From assembly GCA_023819365.1 (NCBI GenBank), contig JAMWBP010000047.1, positions 1-5,875 of the forward strand: a stretch of DNA of 5,875 bases, read 5' to 3'. This DNA comes from Candidatus Omnitrophota bacterium. Lineage in GTDB: Bacteria > Ratteibacteria > UBA8468 > B48-G9 > JAFGKM01. The notes beneath the pieces are model-generated. The model made no database searches and had not been told where the DNA came from. It saw only the letters and a list, made by a program, of their open reading frames with translations. A program made the position numbers and the translations under genes. Positions 1 to 5,555 of this stretch are shown one piece after another. Position 1 is the stretch's first letter; every line of letters starts with the position of its first letter.

Positions 1-386
1 CTATCTTCAAACCTTGCAGAGTCATTCCAACCAAGAGAGACAACCTGCTGCCCATTCCATGGAAGAATCCCTGCTTTTACAAGTACCTGAAAGCCATTAC
101 ATATCCCTATTACAGGTCTCTTCTCCTCAATAAATCTGTTTATCTCTTCTTTAAGGTTATGCCTTATCTCATTAGCAAGAACCTTTCCTGCTGAAATATC
201 ATCACCATAGGAAAAACCACCTGGAATTACAAGAATTTGATAATCACTCAGTTTTTTACTACCTTCTTTTAGTCGGTTTATATGAACCCTATCAGGAAGA
301 GCACCTGCAAGGGAAAAAGCCCACTCTGTTTCTCTATCACAATTGGTCCCACCTACCCTTAAAATTAAAACTCTTGGGCTTACCAT
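1..386 (-). CDS. purQ: Phosphoribosylformylglycinamidine synthase subunit I, glutaminase (PurQ), 3' end cut by window edge
   Basis: PurQ is the class I glutamine amidotransferase of FGAM synthase. It hydrolyses glutamine and passes ammonia to PurL for conversion of FGAR to FGAM in the cytoplasm. I translated the minus strand from the ATG at 386-384 and got 128 codons before the window ends. Visible signatures are an N-terminal VLILRVGGTNCDRET strand, IPGGFSYGDD at about residues 54-63, and the nucleophile elbow GICNGFQ at 94-100 with Cys96. The catalytic His/Glu pair should lie in the missing C-terminal half. The start overlaps the purL stop by 7 nt, as expected for translational coupling. 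A GGAAGG at 397-402 lies 10 nt upstream of the ATG. The VHINRL and SYGDDISAGK wording resembles the Planctomycetes/Lentisphaerae-type PurQ; that placement is from memory, not a search. The function is secure. Confidence 0.95.
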   Translation of the reverse strand, partial: MVSPRVLILRVGGTNCDRETEWAFSLAGALPDRVHINRLKEGSKKLSDYQILVIPGGFSYGDDISAGKVLANEIRHNLKEEINRFIEEKRPVIGICNGFQVLVKAGILPWNGQQVVSLGWNDSARFED

Positions 387-2776
387 TTAAGTCCACCCTT
401 CCATATATCCTGTGCTTCTCTTATAGAAATAGTAATTTTATCCTGTTTATAAACAATATCTAACAACCCACTACTATCTATCTCGCCTATAAGAGCAAAT
501 GTAGAACCAGCCATAAACTTTTCAAATTTTTCTCTGTATCTTCTCTCAACCTCAACTATAAACCTACCCTGACTTTCAGAAAAAAGAAGGACCTCAATTG
601 ACTTATCAGAACAGGGGACATTATCAAGACAAACAGTGCCCCCTTTATCTCCACCAATCGCCATTTCTAATAAAGTCACTATCAATCCACCATCAGAGCA
701 GTCATGGGATGCCTTTATAACCCCTGTCTTTATTAAATTAAATATCTTTCTCATTAAAGGCAATGTCTTTGAGGGGTTTGGTTCAGGAACCTTACCGCCT
801 TTTATTCCATATATTCTGTAGTATTCTGACCCACCAAGTTCGTTTTGTGTTCTACCACAGATATAAATAAAATTTCCTTCTTTTTTAAAGGAAGATGTAA
901 CTGTTTTTCTTATATCTGGAACTATTCCCACTGCAGAGATAAGTAGTGTTCCAGGGATAGATGTCTTTTCTCCTGTTGTTTTATCTATGAAAAAGTTATT
1001 CAAACTATCTTTACCTGATATAAATGGAAGTTTGTATTTAACAGCAAATTCATAACATCCCTTTACACACCTTGTTAAAGCACCAAGATTTTCTTGATTG
1101 TTGATATCTCCCCAGCAGAAGTTGTCAAGGATTGCTACACTATCAGGGTCTGCACCAACCGATACAACATTTCTCAACGCCTCTTCAATACAACATCCAG
1201 CCATATAGTAAGGGTCTATCTTCCCATAAAAAGGATTTATACCACAACTGACTGCTATCCCTTTCCATTCATCATAGAGTGGCTTTAACACAACTCCATC
1301 TGAGGGCCCTGATTGTTGCATTCCTATCAATGGTTTTATAATCGTACGCGCCTGAACTTCATGGTCATACTGGGTTATAACTGCTTCTCTTGAGGAGATA
1401 TTATAACTGCCTAAAACTTTTAAAATCCGTTCTTTCCAGATAGATAAATCCTTCTCTTTCAGTCGTTTTTTTCTAAAAAGCTCTTTCCCTTTATCAACAT
1501 AAAACTTTGCTTTCAGTTTTCTTGGAGGTAGCCCCCTGTGTAAGAACTTCATATCAAGGCAGCATACCTGTTCTCCGTTGTAAAATATCTCAAGTTTACC
1601 TGTTTTCAAAAACTGCCCTATAACTGTTGCTTCTACATCTTCTTCGGCAAATAATTGCAATAACCTTTCAAGGGTTTTTTCAGGAACTGCAAGAACCATC
1701 CTTTCCTGTGATTCTGAAACCCATATCTCCCAGGGCGCAAGTCCTTCATACTTTAATGGAACCCTTTCAAGATAAACACATGCACCTACATCTTTTCCCA
1801 TCTCTCCAACAGCAGAGGAAAGGCCGCCTGCTCCACAGTCAGTAATAGCACTATAAAGGGATTCATCCCTTGCCTTTATCAATACATCCATCATCTTCTT
1901 CTCAACGATTGGATTTCCTATCTGGACCACGCTTGTAGAGATATCCTTATCAAGAGCAATAGAAGAAAAGGTGGCACCATGTATCCCATCCCTGCCTGTC
2001 TTTCCACCCACAACTACAATATAATCACCATCTACTACCTTTTTTTTGACCTTATCAACCGGTATTATTCCAAGTGTTCCACAATAGACAAGACAGTTAT
2101 TCTGGTATCCCTTATCAAAGATAATAGCACCGCAAGCAGTAGGTATTCCCATCCTGTTGCCATAGTCCCTCACACCACTAACAACGCCTCTGAAAACTCT
2201 CCGTGGGTGAAGTACTCCTTCGGGAAGTTCTGGATATGGGGTATCTAAAATACCAAAACAAAAAACATCTGTATTAAGTATAGGAACTGCACCCTTACCG
2301 GCACCTAATATATCTCTTATAACACCACCTATACCAGTACCTGCTCCACCATACGGTTCAAGTGCTGAAGGATGGTTATGTGTCTCTACCTTAAAGGCAA
2401 TACCATATCTTCTATTAAACCTTATAATTCCTGCATTGTCCTCAAAAACAGAGATACAGAAATTACCTTTCACCTTATCAGTTGCCTTCTTGATTAATTT
2501 TAGAAGGGTTATATTACTACGCCTCATATGCTTCTTTTCTTTTATCTCTGTATAATCAATATCTGCCCTGAATATCTTATGATAACAGTGTTCTGACCAT
2601 GTCTGTGCAATTGTCTCTATCTCGCAGTCAGTAGGATTTCTTCCAAGAGAAGTAAAATATTCCTGAATAATCTTCATCTCATCAAGGTTAAGAGATAAAA
2701 GATTTCTTTCACTTATATCCAGTAATACTTTATCATCAACTCCTATAATTTCTACTTCTTTTGCATATTTTCCCAT
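380..2776 (-). CDS. purL: Phosphoribosylformylglycinamidine synthase subunit II (PurL)
   Basis: PurL is the ATP-dependent synthetase subunit that converts FGAR plus ammonia to FGAM, acting with PurS and PurQ. The protein is 798 aa. In order it shows an N-terminal linker-like stretch (about 1-55), the SEHCYHK motif at 61-67 carrying the family's conserved active-site His, KVETHNHPSA at 129-138, GGAGTGIGG with RDILGAG at 143-160, DCGAGGLSS at 313-321, and in the second AIRS-like half ISGKDS at 586-591 and SHDCSDGGL at 690-698. Both duplicated halves are intact. It is somewhat longer than the roughly 740-aa Bacillus-type small PurL and far shorter than the roughly 1300-aa large form. The start is the ATG at 2776, 6 nt after an AAAGGAAG ribosome site that overlaps the purS stop. 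It lies 12 nt after purS and overlaps purQ by 7 nt. Confidence 0.97.
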   Translation of the reverse strand: MGKYAKEVEIIGVDDKVLLDISERNLLSLNLDEMKIIQEYFTSLGRNPTDCEIETIAQTWSEHCYHKIFRADIDYTEIKEKKHMRRSNITLLKLIKKATDKVKGNFCISVFEDNAGIIRFNRRYGIAFKVETHNHPSALEPYGGAGTGIGGVIRDILGAGKGAVPILNTDVFCFGILDTPYPELPEGVLHPRRVFRGVVSGVRDYGNRMGIPTACGAIIFDKGYQNNCLVYCGTLGIIPVDKVKKKVVDGDYIVVVGGKTGRDGIHGATFSSIALDKDISTSVVQIGNPIVEKKMMDVLIKARDESLYSAITDCGAGGLSSAVGEMGKDVGACVYLERVPLKYEGLAPWEIWVSESQERMVLAVPEKTLERLLQLFAEEDVEATVIGQFLKTGKLEIFYNGEQVCCLDMKFLHRGLPPRKLKAKFYVDKGKELFRKKRLKEKDLSIWKERILKVLGSYNISSREAVITQYDHEVQARTIIKPLIGMQQSGPSDGVVLKPLYDEWKGIAVSCGINPFYGKIDPYYMAGCCIEEALRNVVSVGADPDSVAILDNFCWGDINNQENLGALTRCVKGCYEFAVKYKLPFISGKDSLNNFFIDKTTGEKTSIPGTLLISAVGIVPDIRKTVTSSFKKEGNFIYICGRTQNELGGSEYYRIYGIKGGKVPEPNPSKTLPLMRKIFNLIKTGVIKASHDCSDGGLIVTLLEMAIGGDKGGTVCLDNVPCSDKSIEVLLFSESQGRFIVEVERRYREKFEKFMAGSTFALIGEIDSSGLLDIVYKQDKITISIREAQDIWKGGLKW

Positions 2777-2788
2777 TCACATCTTCCT

Positions 2789-3262
2789 TTAGTGTATTAC
2801 ATAGTCCTGCACAAGACGGTTTGCAAGGACCTTCTCACATATAAGTTCAATCTCTTTTTTTGTTAATTCACCTTTTATATAATATCTTTTGCCTGTAGAT
2901 ATCTTCACATCCTTTTTTATCCCTGCATCTTTAACTGCAACCGCAACTGTTTCTGCAACTGCATCTGTAACTCCTTTTTTATAAAAGACATCCACCACAA
3001 TACCATACCCTTTATCTTCAAAATCTCCCCTGTCTTCTTCTCTTATAATGTATTCCTGTATTACCTTATCTAAAAGCACATCATCTGCAATTCTTTTTAT
3101 ATCTTCTAAGGATATATCTCCTTGGAAACAGTATAAATCGGATGTCGTTACATCTTTTACTTTTACTATTCCTGTTTCCCTGATATTCTTCATAACATCC
3201 AACCCAAAAGCATCTGGAATACCTTTTTTATTACAAACCTCTATTTTATATATTTTTACCAT
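2789..3262 (-). CDS. purS: Tandem (two-domain) PurS, FGAM synthase accessory subunit
   Basis: PurS is the small structural subunit that joins PurL and PurQ into active FGAM synthase and is normally about 80-85 aa. This protein is 157 aa and consists of two PurS units in one chain. Unit 1 is about residues 1-75 and unit 2 about 84-157. They align along their length: KKGIPDA with KKGVTDA, YCFQGDIS with YYIKGELT, and the closing VLLDKVIQEYII with VLANRLVQDYVI. The latter matches the typical PurS ending (LLANPVIEDYEI-like). The halves have clearly diverged, so this is an old duplication and not an assembly artefact. An AAAAAGGA ribosome site lies 6 nt before the ATG at 3262. It is the first gene of the purS-purL-purQ operon. 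PurS normally dimerises, so the fusion probably supplies a built-in dimer. Confidence 0.93.
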   Translation of the reverse strand: MVKIYKIEVCNKKGIPDAFGLDVMKNIRETGIVKVKDVTTSDLYCFQGDISLEDIKRIADDVLLDKVIQEYIIREEDRGDFEDKGYGIVVDVFYKKGVTDAVAETVAVAVKDAGIKKDVKISTGKRYYIKGELTKKEIELICEKVLANRLVQDYVIH

Positions 3263-3288
3263 CTCAGTTCCTTTTTCTCTGCTTTATT

Positions 3289-3316
3289 ATTTTAACATAT
3301 ATTTATGATCTGTTGA
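3289..3316 (-). promoter_or_regulatory. Candidate sigma-70 promoter for the purSLQ operon
   Basis: Read on the minus strand, a TCAACA -35-like hexamer (3316-3311) is followed after 16 nt by a TAAAAT -10-like hexamer (3294-3289). Transcription would start near 3282, leaving a leader of about 20 nt before the purS ATG at 3262. The match is 4/6 and 5/6 to consensus in AT-rich DNA, so this is suggestive only. An alternative -10 (TATAAT, minus strand, 3343-3338) has no convincing -35. I see no PurR-like operator or purine riboswitch. Confidence 0.4.
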
Positions 3317-3340
3317 CAGATTTTTATAAAGTGGTATAAT
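3313..3340 (+). promoter_or_regulatory. Strong sigma-70-type promoter driving the cobalamin riboswitch transcript
   Basis: A perfect TTGACA (3313-3318) and a perfect TATAAT (3335-3340) are separated by 16 nt. The predicted start is near 3347, about 15 nt before the first riboswitch helix at 3362, which is where a promoter for that leader should sit. The -35 overlaps the -35-like element of the divergent pur promoter. Confidence 0.85.
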
Positions 3341-3361
3341 TATATAAAATTGGAATGTATT

Positions 3362-3527
3362 TCTCAGAGTGCCCAAGAGGGCTTGATAGGGAAGTGTTGC
3401 ACTCACGAGAGTGAGGAGACAACCACGCTCCCGGCGCTGTAGGGCTGACGAAATTCAAAAGCCACTGCCGAAAGGTGGGAAGGTAGAAAAGTAGGATGAA
3501 GCCCAAGTCAGAAGACCTGCTCTGAGA
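3362..3527 (+). promoter_or_regulatory. Cobalamin (vitamin B12) riboswitch aptamer
   Basis: This leader RNA binds a cobalamin and controls the downstream genes. The hallmark B12 box, AAGTCAGAAGACCTGC, is at 3505-3520. Other conserved blocks occur in the right order: GATAGGGAAG (3385-3394), a CTCCCGGCGCTGTA segment (3428-3441) in the place of the usual CCCGCnACUGU, TGACGAA (3446-3452), GCCACTG (3461-3467), GGGAAGG (3477-3483) and GTAGGATGA (3491-3499). The closing helix P1 is formed by TCTCAGAG (3362-3369) and CTCTGAGA (3520-3527). GCCC-AAGA-GGGC (3371-3382) and CACTC-ACGA-GAGTG (3400-3413) form local hairpins. The layout resembles the classical class I form common in Clostridia. It is followed by a terminator and by btuF-like/btuC-like genes, which fits B12-repressed uptake. 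Confidence 0.95.
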
Positions 3528-3537
3528 GATGGCGAAA

Positions 3538-3564
3538 CTTTTTCCTGCGGAGCACAGGAAAAGG
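3538..3564 (+). promoter_or_regulatory. Riboswitch expression-platform hairpin (P13-like) with kissing-loop sequence
   Basis: A 10-bp stem is formed by 3538-3547 and 3555-3564 (including one T-G pair), with a 7-nt loop CGGAGCA. Loop bases GGAGC (3549-3553) are exactly complementary to GCTCC (3427-3431) inside the aptamer. Cobalamin riboswitches are known to use a kissing interaction between aptamer loop L5 and a hairpin just 3' of P1 (L13), and this hairpin has the right place and complementarity. The assignment is inferred from sequence pairing only. Confidence 0.65.
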
Positions 3565-3601
3565 GATTTTGTATTTTGAGGCGAAGAAAAAAAGGGTGCA
3601 G

Positions 3602-3637
3602 CCCGCCATAATGTTTATGGCGGGTTTTTTTATTTTT
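3602..3637 (+). terminator. Intrinsic terminator of the cobalamin riboswitch
   Basis: CCCGCCATAA (3602-3611) pairs perfectly with TTATGGCGGG (3615-3624) across a 3-nt loop. Seven T, an A and five more T follow (3625-3637). It lies 75 nt after the aptamer, ahead of every gene of the operon, so it is the expected attenuation point. Six bases just after P1, ATGGCG (3529-3534), could pair with CGCCAT (3604-3609) of its left arm as an antiterminator. Confidence 0.92.
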
Positions 3638-3670
3638 GTAGCGGTGTGATTTATCACACTGCTACAAAAA
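3633..3670 (+). repeat. Inverted repeat (18-nt arms), REP/MITE-like
   Basis: The left arm at 3633-3650 and the right arm at 3653-3670 are reverse complements except for one position (a G-T pair in RNA), with only 2 nt between them. The core reads TGTAGCGGTGTGA ... TCACACTGCTACA, flanked by T5 and A5. Because T's lie 5' and A's lie 3', it is not a standard terminator on either strand. It abuts the riboswitch terminator and the first C-rich repeat. It may be a dispersed intergenic palindrome or the end of a small inserted element. Confidence 0.75.
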
Positions 3671-3671
3671 A

Positions 3672-3763
3672 CCCCTCACCCGTACCCTCTCCCCGCAAAG
3701 CGGGGCGAGGGAGGACACCCTCACCCTGCCCTCTCCCCACTGGGGAGAGGAAAAAGGTGAGGG
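3672..3763 (+). repeat. Palindromic C-rich/G-rich repeat, copies 1 and 2
   Basis: Two adjacent copies of an element begin CCCTCACCC and continue into a GC-rich hairpin. Copy 1 (3672-3713) has the inner stem 3685-3696 / 3700-3711 with an AAA loop and one mismatch. Copy 2 (about 3717-3763) has the inner stem CCTCTCCCC / GGGGAGAGG and also an outer stem CCCTCACC (3718-3725) / GGTGAGGG (3756-3763). No T-tract follows, so terminator function is not supported. The same element recurs at 4591 and 5556-5667, always in this orientation. Confidence 0.9.
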
Positions 3764-3845
3764 GGATAAAGGAGCGAGGGGAGAAGAGAAAAATAAAGGG
3801 GCGAGGAAAGAAGTGGAAAATATAACAAAAACAAAGGAGGAGAAG
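3764..3845 (+). other. Purine-rich tract between repeat block and prepilin gene
   Basis: The plus strand here is almost entirely A and G, with runs such as GGAGCGAGGGGAGAAGAG. I see no gene and no convincing promoter in it. Its start shares a 21-nt identical stretch (3752-3772) with 5656-5676, so at least part of the tract belongs to the repeat element. The ribosome site AAGGAGG (3834-3840) at its end serves the next gene. Confidence 0.6.
3834..3840 (+). promoter_or_regulatory. Ribosome binding site fixing the prepilin start
   Basis: A full AAGGAGG sits 5 nt before the ATG at 3846. The in-frame GTG at 3813 has no comparable site and lies within the purine tract, so translation should begin at 3846. 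Confidence 0.85.
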
Positions 3846-4580
3846 ATGGAAAGAAAAAGTAGGAAAGCAGTAGCAGTAAAGAAGGGAGGGTTTACTTTAA
3901 TAGAGTTGCTGGTAGTAATCGCGATAATCGCGATACTGGCAGCAATGCTTCTACCTGCATTAAGCAAAGCAAGGGAAAAGTCAAGACAGGCGGTATGTAT
4001 GAGCAATCTAAGACAACTAACCCTTGCATTTATGATGTATACACAGGACTATAATGAGTATTTTCCACCTGCCTATTATTATGCTTCTGACTGGTCCTGG
4101 GAATATGGATGGGACTTTTACACTGACTGGAACACTTATCAGACATCTCCTGGGCTTTTAGGACCATATATAAAAGGCAAAGTATATGCCTGCCCTACCT
4201 TTAGAGGAAAGGTCTGGGATGCAAGACCCTATACTGGCTATGCCTATAATGCTACCTATATAGGTGGTTCGCCCAATGAAGGTAAAATTCCAGTAAAACT
4301 TGCCAGGATAAAAAATCCCACAGCCACAGTTCTTTTAGCAGATAGTGCTATCTGGTCTTCCTTTACCAGTGAGATTGGAGCGAATAACTATCTAAGGGCA
4401 CCTTCTGAGGAAATGAGTTGGGGTATAGGTCCTACTGTTCATTTCAGACATAATGGATTTGCCAATGTTGCGTTCGTTGACGGAAGTGTGAGGGCACTTA
4501 AACAGAAATATAATGTAAGTTCTCACGACTCTGACCTGGGGGACTTATCCGAAGATGACGAGTTATATGATTTAGAATAG
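3846..4580 (+). CDS. Prepilin-type cleavage/methylation protein with C-terminal H-x9-DG motif (DUF1559-like pseudopilin)
   Basis: This 244-aa protein is a probable type IV pilin-like or type II secretion-like surface/periplasmic subunit; its exact role is unknown. A basic leader ends KKGG, and cleavage is expected after Gly15. The mature protein then begins FTLIE with Glu20 at position +5, followed by a hydrophobic helix (about 18-38) and the typical [21 protein letters not shown] segment (39-58). Cys51 and Cys116 could form a disulfide. Near the end, His202 is followed by nine residues and then Asp212-Gly213, the H-x9-DG processing-associated signature. The last 15 or so residues are strongly acidic. 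The family is found in many copies in PVC-type and related candidate phyla. It sits between a B12 riboswitch and btuF and is bracketed by repeats, so a functional link to B12 is not established. Confidence 0.93.
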   Translation: MERKSRKAVAVKKGGFTLIELLVVIAIIAILAAMLLPALSKAREKSRQAVCMSNLRQLTLAFMMYTQDYNEYFPPAYYYASDWSWEYGWDFYTDWNTYQTSPGLLGPYIKGKVYACPTFRGKVWDARPYTGYAYNATYIGGSPNEGKIPVKLARIKNPTATVLLADSAIWSSFTSEIGANNYLRAPSEEMSWGIGPTVHFRHNGFANVAFVDGSVRALKQKYNVSSHDSDLGDLSEDDELYDLE

Positions 4581-4590
4581 GAGAGGATGT

Positions 4591-4626
4591 CCCTCACCCT
4601 AACCCTCTCCCCAGAGGGGAGAGGGA
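4591..4626 (+). repeat. Palindromic C-rich/G-rich repeat, copy 3
   Basis: CCCTCACCCTAA leads into a perfect 10-bp hairpin, CCCTCTCCCC (4603-4612) / GGGGAGAGGG (4616-4625), with an AGA loop. It starts 10 nt after the prepilin stop. The remaining space to btuF (4627-4739) is mostly purine and shows no gene. No T-tract follows, so transcription may read through to btuF. Confidence 0.9.
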
Positions 4627-4723
4627 AACAAGAGGAGAAAAGAATAAGTGAAGGGTAGGAGAAAAATGAAAGCAGGGACCTGAAACGACAAGAGAGAAAA
4701 AATAGACGGGTATATGTTAGTGA

Positions 4724-4731
4724 AAAGGGAG
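4724..4731 (+). promoter_or_regulatory. Ribosome binding site fixing the GTG start of the btuF-like gene
   Basis: AAAGGGAG lies 8 nt before the GTG at 4740. The nearby ATG at 4734 is followed at once by an in-frame stop (ATG CAG TGA), so GTG is the only sensible start. It yields a protein that begins with a signal peptide. Confidence 0.75.
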
Positions 4732-4739
4732 AAAATGCA

Positions 4740-5546
4740 GTGAAAAAATATATACTTATAATACTGGCACTTTCAATCATAGTTAAAGCAGAACCATTAA
4801 GGATTGTCTCTCTTGGTCCCTATGTAACTGAGAATATCTACTTGCTTGGACTTGAAAATCAGATTGTAGGGCTTACTATATATGACAGAGAAGAGATAAA
4901 AAAAGGGAAAGAGATTATAGGAACACTCCTTGAGCCAAGCATAGAAAAGATTATCTCACTAAAACCTGATATAGTAATTGGTTCAAAGGAAGGTAATAGA
5001 CAGGAACATATACAGAAGATTAACAACATAGGGATAAAGACCCTTACACTTGAACAACTATATACCTTTGAAGATATCTGCAAAAACTTTTTATTACTTG
5101 CTGAAACACTGGGCAAAAAAGATAGGGCAGAAGAAATTCTCAAGGGAGTGAATGCAGAACTGGCAAAGATAGGCGAACAGGCAAAAAAACAGAAAAAAAA
5201 GAAGAAGGTCTTTTTTATCCTCGGGTTTAAACCACTCTTTACAACAGGAAATAATACCTATATAAATGAAGCAATAGAATATGCAGGAGGAATAAATATA
5301 TTCAGAGATGTAAATAGAAAGTGGTTTTCCTGCAGTGTAGAAGATGTAGTAAAAAGAAACCCTGATGTTATTATATTTCTCACAATGGAGGAGGAACAAA
5401 ATCTCTTATGGGAAAAGTTGAAAAATACAAATGCAGTTAAAAATAGGAAGATATATTCTTTAGAGCCCACAGTGATTGGAAGTCCTACCCCGGCAAGTTT
5501 TATTCAGACAGTTGAAGAGATGTATAAAATGCTGTATATTAAATAG
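4740..5546 (+). CDS. btuF: BtuF-like ABC transporter substrate-binding protein, probable corrinoid binder
   Basis: This is a 268-aa class III periplasmic binding protein (TroA/BtuF/FepB fold), the soluble receptor that delivers substrate to a BtuCD-type importer. A short signal peptide (MKKYILIILALSIIVKA) probably ends at Ala17. There is no lipobox Cys, so it should be a free periplasmic protein. The first lobe shows RIVSLGPYVTENIYLLGLE (21-39) and LEPSIEKIISLKPDIVIG (64-81). A helical linker follows at about 112-150, then the second lobe with KPLFTTGNNTYINEAIEYAGG (164-184), SVEDVVKRNPDVIIFL (199-214) and the C-terminal NAVKNRKIYSLEP (231-243). The fold also serves siderophores, heme and metals, and sequence alone does not fix the ligand. 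The upstream B12 riboswitch and the downstream FecCD-like start favour corrinoids. Translation starts at GTG. A lysine-rich stretch (149-156) is encoded by A-runs. Confidence 0.85.
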   Translation: MKKYILIILALSIIVKAEPLRIVSLGPYVTENIYLLGLENQIVGLTIYDREEIKKGKEIIGTLLEPSIEKIISLKPDIVIGSKEGNRQEHIQKINNIGIKTLTLEQLYTFEDICKNFLLLAETLGKKDRAEEILKGVNAELAKIGEQAKKQKKKKKVFFILGFKPLFTTGNNTYINEAIEYAGGINIFRDVNRKWFSCSVEDVVKRNPDVIIFLTMEEEQNLLWEKLKNTNAVKNRKIYSLEPTVIGSPTPASFIQTVEEMYKMLYIK

Positions 5547-5555
5547 AAAATATTT

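Noticed and set aside
636..2248. Several plus-strand frames of 60-90 codons within the purL region
   Set aside because: They are shadows of purL, whose minus-strand translation carries all family motifs.
3324..3506. Minus-strand 60-codon frame opposite the riboswitch
   Set aside because: It lies entirely across the structured cobalamin aptamer and its promoter. The composition looks non-coding.
3645..3658. CRP/FNR-like operator (TGTGA...TCACA) in the inverted repeat
   Set aside because: The half-sites are 4 nt apart, while a CRP site needs 6. FNR uses TTGAT/ATCAA half-sites. The motif is part of a longer palindrome downstream of the terminator, a poor place for an activator site.
3813..3845. 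Upstream GTG start adding 11 residues to the prepilin
   Set aside because: There is no ribosome site, whereas ATG 3846 has AAGGAGG at ideal spacing and gives a normal-length basic leader.
3662..4006. Minus-strand open frame of 114 codons across repeat copies 1-2 and the prepilin start
   Set aside because: It is read through the palindromic repeats (giving [12 protein letters not shown] peptides, a familiar spurious product of such repeats) and opposite the well-supported prepilin N-terminus.
4591..4626. Intrinsic terminator after the prepilin gene
   Set aside because: The hairpin is strong, but it is followed by GGAAACAAGAGG instead of a T-run, so standard intrinsic termination is not supported.
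4523..4780. Minus-strand open frame of 85 codons over repeat copy 3
   Set aside because: It has the same repeat-derived GERVRVRD peptide, no ribosome site, and overlaps both the prepilin end and the btuF start.
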